A stretch of 64,000 nucleotides of DNA from NCBI RefSeq assembly GCF_040548815.1, contig NZ_JBEPSM010000001.1, positions 930,001 through 994,000 of the forward strand, read 5' to 3'. Shown piece by piece: positions 54,566-63,700 of this stretch. Numbering within the stretch: the stretch's first letter is position 1; the number at the start of each line of letters is the position of its first letter. The stretch comes from Kaistia defluvii (GTDB lineage Bacteria; Pseudomonadota; Alphaproteobacteria; Rhizobiales; Kaistiaceae). The position numbers and the translations under genes are program-made. The notes beneath the pieces are model-generated. The model worked only from the letters and a program-made list of their open reading frames with translations, made no database searches and was not told the DNA's origin.

Positions 54566-54761
54566 GCTTCTGCATCCACGCGATGATGGCGCCGGCCGGG
54601 AAGATCCAGGCAAGGCCGACGACGACGTAGTAGAGCATCTGGGCCCAGCGCGGCGCTTCCGGCAGCTTCAGCTGAGCGATCACCATGGCGACGAAGGCAT
54701 AGACGATCACGAGGACGACAAGCGCGATCATGCCGATGAATTTGCGGAGCCGGATGGGCAT
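54546..54761 (-). CDS. DUF2842 membrane protein
   Basis: This 71-residue protein has two hydrophobic segments (about 8-30 and 40-60) and the DUF2842 pattern PIRLRKFIGMIALVVLVIVYA, then LPEAPRWAQMLYYVVVGLAWIFPAGAIIAWMQKP. Known only from alphaproteobacteria; function unknown. I start it at 54761 with AAAGG seven bases upstream, not at the longer upstream GTG/ATG-like frame. Confidence 0.85.
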   Translation of the reverse strand: MPIRLRKFIGMIALVVLVIVYAFVAMVIAQLKLPEAPRWAQMLYYVVVGLAWIFPAGAIIAWMQKPIAPKN

Positions 54762-54976
54762 GTCTGGCCTTTCGTGCGGGACGTGCGGGTTCGGAAGCGG
54801 TGGTCGTGGCAATAGCGCGTTCGCCGGCGATCCGCAAAGGCCGTGATGGCGGATCGCCCGGTCTGACGTTGCGCGACCGGATGTCGCGCGGCCGATTGGT
54901 GCGGCGGGAGCGGCCTCTGTTGTCCCCAGCGCGCCGAGCCGCTAAGCCCAGCCGTCGAGAGCTCTTGAGGTGCGCG

Positions 54977-56068
54977 ATGGCGATGGACGGTTTGGCGACG
55001 AAGACGACGGCTGGGCAGGCACCCGTGCGGGACAGGCAGCAGGATCGCGCTCTGATCCGCCTCTGGCTCGGCGCCGTGATCCTGATGGTCATCGCCATGA
55101 TCGTCGTCGGCGGCGCGACCCGCCTCACCGGCTCCGGCCTGTCCATCACCGAATGGAAGCCGATTCACGGCGTGATTCCGCCGATCGGCGACGTCGAGTG
55201 GCAGGAAGAGTTCGCCAAGTACCAGCAGATTCCGCAATACGAGATCGTCAACAAGGGCATGACGGTCGACGAGTTCAAGCAGATCTTCTGGTGGGAGTGG
55301 GGCCACCGCCTGCTCGGCCGCCTGATCGGCGTGGTCTTCTTCGTCCCGTTCGTGCTGCTCTGGATGACCGGTCGGATCGAGCGTCGCCTGGTTCCCCGCC
55401 TGCTCGGCCTGTTCGCGCTGGGCGGGCTTCAGGGCGCGATCGGCTGGTGGATGGTCACCAGCGGTCTCGTGAACCGCATCAGCGTTAGCCAGTATCGGCT
55501 CGCGATCCATCTCATCATTGCCTGCTTCATCCTTGGCGCCGCCGTCTGGATCAGCCGTGGGCTGGTGCCGGATCGGGGCGAGAATCGCAAGAACTCCGCG
55601 CCGCTCAAGGGCATGGCGACATTTCTTGTCGTGGTGGTCTTTCTCCAGATCTTCCTGGGCGGTCTCGTCGCCGGCCTGAAGGCCGGCCTGACCTACAACA
55701 CCTGGCCGCTGATGGCCGGCAACATCATCCCGAGCGGCGTGTTTGACTATGATCCCGCCTGGAGGAGCGTCTTCGAGGACGTGATGACGGTGCAGTTCGA
55801 CCACCGCGTTGTCGCCTATCTGCTGTTCATCGCCGCCATGATCCATGCCTTCCAGGCCTGGAAGCTGGTGCCGCGTACGCCCGCCGCGCGCCGGGCACGG
55901 CATCTGGCCCTGCTGGTGACCGCGCAGGCCGGCATCGGCATCGCGACCCTGGTCGCCGTCGTGCCGCTGGACCTGGCGCTACTGCACCAGTTCGGCGCTG
56001 CCGTTGTGCTGTGGGCTGCCGTGGCCCACCGCCGCGCGCTCAATGAGCCGACGCCGATCACGGCGTAA
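54977..56068 (+). CDS. ctaA: Heme A synthase (COX15/CtaA type)
   Basis: This 363-residue membrane enzyme oxidises heme O to heme A for cytochrome aa3. About eight hydrophobic segments; GGATRLTGSGLSITEWKPI, FWWEWGHRLLGRLIG and VQFDHRVVAYLLF plus LLHQFGAAVVLW supply the heme-ligand histidines. Start ATG at 54977 with GAGG seven bases upstream; the open frame further upstream adds an atypical Arg-rich stretch. Terminator at 56086-56123. Confidence 0.95.
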   Translation: MAMDGLATKTTAGQAPVRDRQQDRALIRLWLGAVILMVIAMIVVGGATRLTGSGLSITEWKPIHGVIPPIGDVEWQEEFAKYQQIPQYEIVNKGMTVDEFKQIFWWEWGHRLLGRLIGVVFFVPFVLLWMTGRIERRLVPRLLGLFALGGLQGAIGWWMVTSGLVNRISVSQYRLAIHLIIACFILGAAVWISRGLVPDRGENRKNSAPLKGMATFLVVVVFLQIFLGGLVAGLKAGLTYNTWPLMAGNIIPSGVFDYDPAWRSVFEDVMTVQFDHRVVAYLLFIAAMIHAFQAWKLVPRTPAARRARHLALLVTAQAGIGIATLVAVVPLDLALLHQFGAAVVLWAAVAHRRALNEPTPITA

Positions 56069-56085
56069 TCTTCCCAATCGAACCC

Positions 56086-56123
56086 AAAAGCGGCCAGCGC
56101 CTTTCACGACGCGGGCCGCTTTT
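56086..56123 (+). terminator. Rho-independent terminator after ctaA
   Basis: AAAAGCGGCC and GGCCGCTTTT form a perfect 10-base stem with an 18-base loop and T-run. As the following gene converges, it can also serve the minus strand. Confidence 0.8.
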
Positions 56124-56151
56124 CGTCAGGCCCGATTTCGGACGCTCCGGT

Positions 56152-57243
56152 TCATTCAGCAGGAGCCACGAAGACCTCGCGCGGCAGGCGGCTGACGATG
56201 CGCGGACCGTCGGCTTCGAGAATCACGATCTCCTCCAAGCGGATGCCGAACTTGCCTTGCAGATAGATGCCGGGCTCGATCGAGAACACCATGCCCTCCT
56301 CGAGGATCGTATCGCTGGTCGAGGTCAGATAAGGCGGCTCGTGGCCTTCGAGACCCAGGCCATGGCCCGTGCGATGGGTGAAATAGGGGCCATAGCCCGC
56401 CGCCGTAATCACGCCGCGCGCCGCCGCATCGACCTCTCGGGCGGCAACGCCGGGGCGTGCGGCTTCGCAGGCGGCCTGCACCGCGGCTTCGACAACGGCG
56501 TGAACCCTGAGATATTCCTCGCTCGGCTGGCCGACGAAGGCCATGCGGGTGAGGTCGCTGGAGAACGAGCCGGATCGAGCGCCAATGTCCATGACGATCG
56601 CATCGCCGACCGCCACCGGCTGGTCGCCGGTCGCGTAATGCGGGAAGGCCCCGTTGCCGCCGGCACCGATGATGGTGAAGAGCGGCGTGGCGCCGGCTTC
56701 CTCGAACACGGCGCGGGCGGCGTCGGCGATCTCTTGCTCGGTGACGCCGGGACGGATCGCGGCGAAGGCCGCCTCCATGGCGCGATCGTCGATCTCGGCG
56801 TTGCGAAGGATCTCGGCCTTTTCGGCCTCATCCTTGGAAAGGCGCATGCGCCCGACGCTCTCGGCGGCGAAGGCGGCCTTGGGCTGGCCGAGCGCTTCGA
56901 GGACGAGCAGCGCGAAATCGGCGCGCATCGTCTCGTCCACCTGCACCAGCTTGGTTCCCTTCTCGATGCCGAGCGACTGGATCAGCGCGGCAAGGGCGGC
57001 CTGCGGCCCGGTCGCGTCGGACCAGGTGAAGAAGGGCAGGTCGGTCTGCCGCCGCATTTCGTCGGCGTTGAGCTCCGGCATCAGGATGGCCGCGCCGGCG
57101 GGCGTCGCGATCAGCAGGCAGGGGCGCTCGTCGGCATGCGGATGCACGTCGGCGATATAGGCCATGTGCGGGCCCGGCCCGAGCGCCACCGCGTCGACGC
57201 CATTCTGGCGGAGCATGGATTGAAGGGTGGCAAGCCGTGTCAT
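56152..57243 (-). CDS. M24-family Xaa-Pro aminopeptidase/prolidase-like
   Basis: This 363-residue creatinase-fold protein has the two-metal ligands Asp219, Asp230, His294, Glu323 and Glu337 in the family order, plus His202. RTGHGLGLEGHEPP and FSIEPGIYLQGKFGIRLEE are typical. It likely clips Xaa-Pro peptides in the cytoplasm. Its start is followed by a 133-base gap to the divergent heptosyltransferase gene. Confidence 0.93.
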   Translation of the reverse strand: MTRLATLQSMLRQNGVDAVALGPGPHMAYIADVHPHADERPCLLIATPAGAAILMPELNADEMRRQTDLPFFTWSDATGPQAALAALIQSLGIEKGTKLVQVDETMRADFALLVLEALGQPKAAFAAESVGRMRLSKDEAEKAEILRNAEIDDRAMEAAFAAIRPGVTEQEIADAARAVFEEAGATPLFTIIGAGGNGAFPHYATGDQPVAVGDAIVMDIGARSGSFSSDLTRMAFVGQPSEEYLRVHAVVEAAVQAACEAARPGVAAREVDAAARGVITAAGYGPYFTHRTGHGLGLEGHEPPYLTSTSDTILEEGMVFSIEPGIYLQGKFGIRLEEIVILEADGPRIVSRLPREVFVAPAE

Positions 57244-57376
57244 CGTCGTCTCCCGCGAGAAGTTTCACTATTGGTAAAAATTATGCGGGGCTCGGTCAAC
57301 CGACGATCGCCGCGCTTGCGAAGCCGGCGCGATTGCGGCATTGCCTAGGAAAGGCCGATCTGGCCGCAGGGTGATG

Positions 57377-58420
57377 ATGCGCGTCCTTCTCGTCAAACTC
57401 TCGTCGCTTGGCGACGTCGTCCACACCTATCCTGCGGTGACGGACGCCATGCGCGCCATTCCCGGCCTTGAGCTGGACTGGGTCGTCGACGAGGCGTTCG
57501 CGCCGCTGGCAAGACTGCATCCAGCCGTGCGCAACGTCATCGCCCTGCCGATTCGCCGGATGAAGAAGAAGCCGCGCGAGACCTTCGCCGAAATGAAGGA
57601 CGCCGTCGGCATGCTCCGGGGCGGCGGCTACGACCTGCTGATCGACGCCCAGGGGTTAATGAAGAGTTCGCTCGTCGGGATGTTTTCCGGCGTCACGCCA
57701 CGCCACGGCTTCGCCAAGGGCAGCGCGCGCGAGAGCATGGCGACCTGGTTCTACCAAGTCGGCCACGACATCCCCGAAACCGAGCATATGGTCACGCGGA
57801 TCCGCAAGCTGTTCGCGCAGTCGCTCGGCTATCCGATGCCGAGAGGCCCGGCGGATGCTGGGCTGGTGCCGGATTTCGCCAATACCGGTATCCGGACGCG
57901 CAGCGGCGACGGCGTCGTGCTGATCCACGGCACCAGCTGGGCCACCAAGACCTGGACGGTCGAAGGCTGGCGCGGCGTTGCCGAGCATTGTGGCGCGGCC
58001 GGCCTCGGCGTGAAGCTGTTCGCGCATGGCGCCACCGAGACCGAGCGGGCGGCCAGAATCGCGGCCGGCCTGCCGAACGTCGAACAGGTGCCGGCCGGTG
58101 GGCTGGAGAGCCTCATTCCGGTGATCGCCAATGCAGCCGGCGTCGTCACTGTCGATACGGGCCTCGGCCATCTCGCCGCTGCCTTCGGCATCCCGACGAT
58201 CGGCCTCTATGGCCCAACCAATCCCGGCCTTACCGGGCTGGTCGGTCCCGACGTCGAAGAGTTCGTGTCGACGCGCGATTGCGCGCCCTGCGAACAGACG
58301 CAATGCCGGATCAAGCCGGACTTTGGCGAGGGACCGCCCTGCATGGCCGACCAGACCGCCGATCGGGTCGGGCAGGCCCTGGCTCGGCGGCTGCGCCTCG
58401 CCTCAGCCGGCGGTCTTTGA
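57377..58420 (+). CDS. waaC: Lipopolysaccharide heptosyltransferase I
   Basis: This 347-residue GT9 enzyme probably adds the first heptose to Kdo in LPS core. N-terminal RVLLVKLSSLGDVVHTYPAV, then VLIHGTSWATKTW and VTVDTGLGHLAAAFGIPTIGLYGPTNP match the family. Start ATG at 57377 after AGGG with spacing five; earlier ATG 57374 is possible. Four cysteines near the C-terminus (DCAPCEQTQC) are family-typical. Its end overlaps the AGE gene by 18 bases tail to tail. Confidence 0.92.
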   Translation: MRVLLVKLSSLGDVVHTYPAVTDAMRAIPGLELDWVVDEAFAPLARLHPAVRNVIALPIRRMKKKPRETFAEMKDAVGMLRGGGYDLLIDAQGLMKSSLVGMFSGVTPRHGFAKGSARESMATWFYQVGHDIPETEHMVTRIRKLFAQSLGYPMPRGPADAGLVPDFANTGIRTRSGDGVVLIHGTSWATKTWTVEGWRGVAEHCGAAGLGVKLFAHGATETERAARIAAGLPNVEQVPAGGLESLIPVIANAAGVVTVDTGLGHLAAAFGIPTIGLYGPTNPGLTGLVGPDVEEFVSTRDCAPCEQTQCRIKPDFGEGPPCMADQTADRVGQALARRLRLASAGGL

Positions 58421-59545
58421 GTTAGCCGCATCCTCGGCTTCGAAAAGCGCGCCCATCACATGATAGAGCGTCGACGCCGGCATGTGGTCGACCAGCGGGG
58501 TGCCGTCGGCTTCGATCCGGTCCATCCAGCCGCCTTCAAGTGAATCCGGCGCAAAGGTCAGCAGGCTCGCCATCAGATGATCGGCCATCTCCGCCGCGCC
58601 GGGCTGGCCTTCGCGAGTTGCGGTAACGAGTGCCTTGACACCCTCGGCATGCGGCCAGGACCGGAAGCTCGGGATCATAACGCTGCCGCTGTCCGTCACC
58701 GCATCGACGATCAGGCCGGTCGACTGGTCCAGGCCGTGATCGAGGCCAAACATCAGCAGCCGGTCCGTCACGGATTCCGGCACGATGCCGCCAAGGCGGC
58801 GATACTCGCCGAGCAGCCAGTACCATTCGAACTGGTGGCCCGGTTCGACGCGGTTTTCGCCGCGCGCAAGCAGTGGCTTCCAGTCGGGCGAGAAGTCCTC
58901 GAGCAAGGCCCCGCTCTCGGGATCGATCATCCGCTCCAGGGCAAGTTTTACCAGGGCGTCGGCACGGGCGAAGTCGCGCGCCCGTCCGGTCGTCTCGTAG
59001 AGCGCCAGCACGGCTTCCAGTAGGTGCATGTGCGGGTTCTGGCGGCGCGTCGGGTCGGCCGAGGGCGTCGCATCGAGAAATCCGCCATGCGGCGCGGCCA
59101 GCACGACGTCGATCTCGGCGAGCGTTTCGTCCGCCAGGCGGATCGCATGCGGGTCGCCCGTCAGGCGATAGCTCCAGGCGAGCGCATAGACGATGAAGGC
59201 ATGGGCATAGAGATCGCGCACCCGGCTCGCCGGCTTGCCGTCCGCGTCGATCGAAAAGATCCAGCCGGGATGGCCGTCGCCACGGTGATAGAGCCGCTCG
59301 ACATTGGCGAGACACGTGACCACGGCCTCGTCCGCGCCCTTGTGCCAGCCCTTGAGGCTGGCGCGCGAAAAGGTGGCGATCTGGCGGGCCTGCACCATCA
59401 GCCGGGTGGCCGGCAGGGCGAGCGGCCGGCGCTCGAAATCGAGCCGTTCGTGGAACAGGCCGCGTTGCCGGTCGAAGCCGGTCTCGGCCCAGAGCGGAAG
59501 GGCTGCTTCGGTCGCCCAGGCCTTGGCGTAGGCGAGGCTTTTCAC
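58403..59545 (-). CDS. AGE-family epimerase/isomerase
   Basis: This 380-residue (alpha/alpha)6-barrel protein of the N-acylglucosamine 2-epimerase/mannose isomerase family has FHERLDFERRPLALPATRLMVQARQ, RDLYAHAFIVYALAW, QNPHMHLLEAVLALYE and EPGHQFEWYWLL. The family's catalytic histidines appear present. Mannose-fructose type isomerases in rhizobia resemble this; the position next to LPS heptose genes suggests a sugar-supply role. It overlaps hldE by four bases. Confidence 0.9.
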   Translation of the reverse strand: MKSLAYAKAWATEAALPLWAETGFDRQRGLFHERLDFERRPLALPATRLMVQARQIATFSRASLKGWHKGADEAVVTCLANVERLYHRGDGHPGWIFSIDADGKPASRVRDLYAHAFIVYALAWSYRLTGDPHAIRLADETLAEIDVVLAAPHGGFLDATPSADPTRRQNPHMHLLEAVLALYETTGRARDFARADALVKLALERMIDPESGALLEDFSPDWKPLLARGENRVEPGHQFEWYWLLGEYRRLGGIVPESVTDRLLMFGLDHGLDQSTGLIVDAVTDSGSVMIPSFRSWPHAEGVKALVTATREGQPGAAEMADHLMASLLTFAPDSLEGGWMDRIEADGTPLVDHMPASTLYHVMGALFEAEDAANSKTAG

Positions 59546-60981
59546 GACTTGGCCGCCGCGACGAGCGCGCTCGTGGAACGGCCGGCGATCAGATTGGCCA
59601 GCACCACCTTGCCGCCGCGCGCCTTGACGAAGTCAGCGCCGACGACTTGGTCCTCGCGATAGTCCGCGCCCTTCACCAGCACGTCTGGCCGGATCGCGTG
59701 GATGGCCTCGAGCGGCGTGTCCTCGTCGAACAGGACCACGAGGTCAACCGCCCGCAGCGCGCCCATCACGCGCGCGCGGGCCTGCTCGTCCTGCAGCGGC
59801 CGCGACGGACCCTTCAGGCGCTTGACCGAGGCATCGGTATTGAGGGCCACGACCAGCCGGTCGCCTTCCTTCGCCGCCGCCTCGATCAGCGCGATGTGAC
59901 CGGGATGCAGCAGGTCGAAGCAGCCATTGGTGAACACGACCCGCGAGCCTCGGGCCTGCCAGCGGGCGACGATCTTGGCCGCATCAGCGCGTGAGACAAG
60001 CGCGCCGGCACGGTCCTCGGCATGGCTGGTGCGATCGAGGGCCGCGACCAGCTCGGCGCGCGTCACGACGGCCGTGCCGAGCTTGCTGACGGCGATCGCG
60101 GCGGCGGCATTGGCCGTGACGACGCTGGTTTCGAGCGGCAACCCGGAGGCGAGCGCCACGGCGAGCGCGGCAACCACCGTATCGCCGGCGCCGGAGACGT
60201 CGAACACCTCGCGTGCCTCGGTCGGAACATGCGTCACAGCGCCGGTCTGGCGCCAGAGCGTCATACCCTTCTCGGCGCGGGTCACCAGCACGTCGCCATC
60301 GAATTGCTGGCCGGCCGCTGCGGCGGCGCGCACCGCTTCCTCGTCGGTATCGTCGTTCAGGCCGGTCGCCTCGAACAGTTCCTTGCGGTTGGGCGTCACC
60401 AGCGTCGCGCCGCGATAAATGTCGAAGGTCCGGCGCTTCGGATCGACGATCACCGGCACCTTGCGTGCCCGCGCCTCGGCGATCAGCGACGTGATGACCC
60501 AGTCGGAGAGCACGCCCTTGGCATAGTCGGAGAGCACGACGATATCGGCTTCGGCGATGGCCGCCTTGCCGGCCGCGATCAGGTTGGCCTCTGCCTCGGG
60601 GCCTGGCGAGCCGGGGCTCTCGGCGTCGATGCGGACGATCTGCTGGCGGCCGCTCATGACCCGGGTCTTGGTCACGGTCGGGCGGGTCTTGTCGACAACA
60701 AGGTGATTCAGGTGGATGGCGGGGTATTCGGCGAGCACGGTCCGAAGCTCATCGGCTTCGACGTCCGCGCCGACATAGCCGACCAGCGTCACCGCCGCAC
60801 CGAGTCCCGCGACATTGGCGGCGACATTGGCCGCGCCACCGGCGACGATGCGGATATTACCGTGCAGCAGCACCGGCACGGGCGCTTCCGGAGAGATCCG
60901 GCTGACGGAGCCGGTGATGTAGCGGTCCACCATGACATCGCCGATGACGGCCACGCGGCCGGAATGCAGTTCGTCCAGCAT
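59542..60981 (-). CDS. hldE: Bifunctional heptose-7-phosphate kinase / heptose-1-phosphate adenylyltransferase
   Basis: This 479-residue enzyme makes ADP-heptose with gmhB and hldD. Kinase domain (1 to about 315): GDVMVDRYITGSVSRISPEAPVPVL, VSGAGDTVVAALA. Adenylyltransferase domain (about 340-479): FTNGCFDLLHPGHIALIEAA, RPDVLVKGADYREDQVVG. ATG follows AGGA at eight bases and an in-frame TAG precedes it closely, so the start is firm. Nine bases separate it from gmhB. Confidence 0.95.
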   Translation of the reverse strand: MLDELHSGRVAVIGDVMVDRYITGSVSRISPEAPVPVLLHGNIRIVAGGAANVAANVAGLGAAVTLVGYVGADVEADELRTVLAEYPAIHLNHLVVDKTRPTVTKTRVMSGRQQIVRIDAESPGSPGPEAEANLIAAGKAAIAEADIVVLSDYAKGVLSDWVITSLIAEARARKVPVIVDPKRRTFDIYRGATLVTPNRKELFEATGLNDDTDEEAVRAAAAAGQQFDGDVLVTRAEKGMTLWRQTGAVTHVPTEAREVFDVSGAGDTVVAALAVALASGLPLETSVVTANAAAAIAVSKLGTAVVTRAELVAALDRTSHAEDRAGALVSRADAAKIVARWQARGSRVVFTNGCFDLLHPGHIALIEAAAKEGDRLVVALNTDASVKRLKGPSRPLQDEQARARVMGALRAVDLVVLFDEDTPLEAIHAIRPDVLVKGADYREDQVVGADFVKARGGKVVLANLIAGRSTSALVAAAKS

Positions 60982-60990
60982 CGAAAGATC

Positions 60991-61527
60991 CTATTTGGCC
61001 CGGATGGGCGCATCCGCCTGTAGGAGCACCCCGGCGACGAAATCGTCAAGATCTCCGCCGGTGAAGCGATGTCCTGAAATATTGGCCGCCGTAGCCGCCG
61101 CGATGTCGCTCGACTTGTCGCCGATCAGGAACGAGCGGGCGATATCGATCGGCAACTCCCGCGCCGCGCGCAGGATCATGCCGGGCTTCGGCTTGCGATC
61201 GGGATGATCGACCCGGTATTCCGCGACGACGCCCTTGGGGTGGTAGGGGCAGCTGTAGACAGCGTCGATCCGCGCCCCGGCCTCGGCCAGTTCCGCCAGC
61301 ATATGCTCGTGGAAACGCGCAACATCCGCTTCGGAATAATAGCCGCGCGCGACGCCCGACTGGTTGGTGACGACGACGACCAGATAGCCGGCCTCGTTCA
61401 GCCGTCGGATGGCGTCCGGCGCCCCGTCGATGAAGACGAGATCCTCCGGCTTGTAGGTGTAGCCGTGATCGACATTGATGACGCCGTCGCGGTCGAGAAA
61501 CGCCGCCGGACGGAGGGCCTCGCTCAA
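60991..61527 (-). CDS. gmhB: D-glycero-beta-D-manno-heptose 1,7-bisphosphate 7-phosphatase
   Basis: This 178-residue HAD phosphatase has the DRDGVINVD motif (Asp12, Asp14), TNQSG, and RKPKPGM with IGDKSSD. In well-known GmhB a zinc site uses C-x-H and C-x-C; here the same region reads CPYHP and VDHPDRKP, so most of these ligands differ. Activity still likely as the core is intact. It overlaps hldD by four bases. Confidence 0.92.
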   Translation of the reverse strand: MSEALRPAAFLDRDGVINVDHGYTYKPEDLVFIDGAPDAIRRLNEAGYLVVVVTNQSGVARGYYSEADVARFHEHMLAELAEAGARIDAVYSCPYHPKGVVAEYRVDHPDRKPKPGMILRAARELPIDIARSFLIGDKSSDIAAATAANISGHRFTGGDLDDFVAGVLLQADAPIRAK

Positions 61528-62534
61528 AGTGCGATGCCCCTGGCGAGATAGTCACCGACATAGCTCTGGATGCCGTCTTCCAGCGAACGGAAGTCGGCAT
61601 TGTAACCGGCCCGGCGCAGCTTGGTCATGTCGGCTTCCGTGAAATACTGGTACGCGTTGCGGATGCGCTCCGGCATGTCGACATAGTCGATCACCGGTTC
61701 GCGGCCGGCGGCCTTGAACACGGCGCGAGCGAGATCCGCGAAGCTGCGGGCCTTGCCGGTGCCGACATTGAAGATGCCGCTGACGCCGGGGCTGCCGATC
61801 AGCCAACGGGCGACATCGACGCAATCCGCCACATGGACGAAATCGCGCAGCTGGCCGCCATCGACATAGTTGGGGTCGTGCGAGCGGAACAGCGTCACCG
61901 CCTCGCCGGCGGCGGCGGTCGGGTAGATCTTGTGGATCACCGAGCGCATGTCGTCCTTGTGCGCCTCGAACGGGCCGTAGACGTTGAAGAACTTCAGCCC
62001 CGCCCATTGCGGCGGCGTGGCGCGACCGGCGCGGACATCGTCCATGATGCGGCGGTCGACGGCGAGCTTGCTCCAGCCATAGGCGTTGAGCGGTCGGAGC
62101 CTGGCCAGATGCTCCGGGGTCTCGTCATCGACGAAGCCGTCCTTGCCGTCGCCATAGGTGGCGGCCGACGAAGCGTAGATCAGGCGGATTTCGTGTCGCG
62201 TGGAGAGCGCCCAGAGGTCGAGCGTCGCGCGGATGTTGCGTTCGACGATCAGGTCGACATCGGCTTCCGTGGTCGCCGAAATGGCGCCCATATGCACGAT
62301 TGCCTCGACGCGACGGTGATTGTCTTCCAGCCAGGCCACGGTGGCCTCGGGCCGGATGACGTCATCTAGCAGGATATCGGCGACATTCAGCCATTTGCGG
62401 CCGGTGCCGAACCAGTCCGATACGACGATCCGCCAGCCGTCCGCAGCGAGCGCGCGCGCCATGTTGGATCCGATGAAGCCCGCGCCGCCGGTGACCAGGA
62501 TCGTGTCGCGGCCGTTTCTCGAATTCACGCTCAT
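61524..62534 (-). CDS. hldD: ADP-L-glycero-D-manno-heptose 6-epimerase
   Basis: This 336-residue SDR epimerase finishes ADP-L-heptose synthesis. NADP loop TGGAGFIGSN near the start, YASSAATYGDG, catalytic YGWSK (Tyr and Lys), and FFNVYGPFE plus QLRDFVHVADC. ATG at 62534 fits GAGGG eight bases upstream; earlier ATG or TTG starts lack proper spacing. It leads hldD-gmhB-hldE; the upstream waaF ends about 56 bases away. Confidence 0.94.
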   Translation of the reverse strand: MSVNSRNGRDTILVTGGAGFIGSNMARALAADGWRIVVSDWFGTGRKWLNVADILLDDVIRPEATVAWLEDNHRRVEAIVHMGAISATTEADVDLIVERNIRATLDLWALSTRHEIRLIYASSAATYGDGKDGFVDDETPEHLARLRPLNAYGWSKLAVDRRIMDDVRAGRATPPQWAGLKFFNVYGPFEAHKDDMRSVIHKIYPTAAAGEAVTLFRSHDPNYVDGGQLRDFVHVADCVDVARWLIGSPGVSGIFNVGTGKARSFADLARAVFKAAGREPVIDYVDMPERIRNAYQYFTEADMTKLRRAGYNADFRSLEDGIQSYVGDYLARGIAL

Positions 62535-62590
62535 CGGCATTTCCCTCAAGCCCGCGTCGGATCGGCGCGTCGGCGGTTGGATAGCGCAAG

Positions 62591-63670
62591 TCAGCGGTGG
62601 ATGGAACCGGCGGCTTCGGCTTGCGCGACTGCAATCACACGTTGCACGGCCGCAAAGACTCGCTGTGCGTCAATGCCCTCCAGGCACGCCAGCGTGCCGA
62701 GCGGACATTCGCGCTTGAAGCAGGGCCGGCAGGAGAGCGCGATCGAGACGACCTCGGCATTCGGCGCGGTCGGCGGCGTCATCGCCTCGGAACTCGAGCC
62801 GTAAACGACGACAAGCGGCCGGTCCAGCGCGCCGGCGACATGCATCAGGCCCGAATCGTTGGAGACGACGGCGTCGCAGCGGCCGAGCAACGCAGCGGCT
62901 TCGATCAGCGATGTCTTGCCGGAGAGATCATCCACCGGCACGCCGGCCAGCCGGGCAATTTCGGCGGAGATCGTCTTGTCCTTGGGGCCGCCGAACAGGC
63001 GTACCCGATAACCGGCTTCATCGGCGAGTTGGGCGAGGGCCGCGAATTTCGCCGCTGGCCACTGCTTCGCTGGCCCGTATTCCGCACCTGGACAGAGGCC
63101 GAGAACGGGCCGGTCATTGGCCAGGCCAAAGCGGCCGGCGAGGGCAGTGAGGTCGACATCCGGCTGCAGCAGGCGGGGACGCGGAGACGCCGGCGATTGG
63201 CCGGCCGGGCCGGCGAGCGCTACGAAGCGGTCGATGGTGCGCGCCGTCTTGCGGTCTGCGTCGTTGCGCGCATCGGTCAGAAGGATGCTGCGCCCTTCCG
63301 CGGCATAGCCGATCCGCTCCGGAATTCGCGCGGCAAAAGGCGCAATGGCCGCCTTGAAGGCGCGGGGCAGCACGATGGCCGTGCCATAGCCTGCTGATTT
63401 CAGGGATCGACCGATCTTCCAGCGGCCGGCCGGCCCGAACTGACCGTGCCCGAAGCCAAGCGGGATGGCGTTGCGGACGCCTTCGATCAGAGTGGCAATG
63501 GGGAGGGCCGCCGGTGGGGCCAGGACATCGACCGCACGGCCAGGAAATCGCGCGCGGATGGCCGCGACGAGGCTCGCGGCCATGACCATGTCGCCGACCC
63601 ACGAAGGGCCGACAAGCAATATGGGGGATTGGGTGTCTGTGGCGCGCATGTGTGGCTCGGGGGACTTCAT
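62591..63670 (-). CDS. waaF: Lipopolysaccharide heptosyltransferase II
   Basis: This 359-residue GT9 enzyme adds the second heptose. ILLVGPSWVGDMVMAASLV, LCPGAEYGPAKQWPAAKFA and VSNDSGLMHVAGALDRPLVVVYGSS are typical of WaaF; the C-terminal Cys-rich CRPCFKRECPLGTLACLEGI as well. ATG at 63670 has CGGGG upstream; ATG at 63649 or TTG at 63694 are alternatives. It heads the heptose operon on the minus strand. Confidence 0.92.
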   Translation of the reverse strand: MKSPEPHMRATDTQSPILLVGPSWVGDMVMAASLVAAIRARFPGRAVDVLAPPAALPIATLIEGVRNAIPLGFGHGQFGPAGRWKIGRSLKSAGYGTAIVLPRAFKAAIAPFAARIPERIGYAAEGRSILLTDARNDADRKTARTIDRFVALAGPAGQSPASPRPRLLQPDVDLTALAGRFGLANDRPVLGLCPGAEYGPAKQWPAAKFAALAQLADEAGYRVRLFGGPKDKTISAEIARLAGVPVDDLSGKTSLIEAAALLGRCDAVVSNDSGLMHVAGALDRPLVVVYGSSSEAMTPPTAPNAEVVSIALSCRPCFKRECPLGTLACLEGIDAQRVFAAVQRVIAVAQAEAAGSIHR

Positions 63671-63700
63671 GGCCCCGAGCCGTGCGTGCGTCAAGGCAGA

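Noticed and set aside
54800..54976. 59 extra N-terminal residues on heme A synthase
   Set aside because: Arg-rich, unlike the family, and GAGG lies seven bases before the ATG at 54977.
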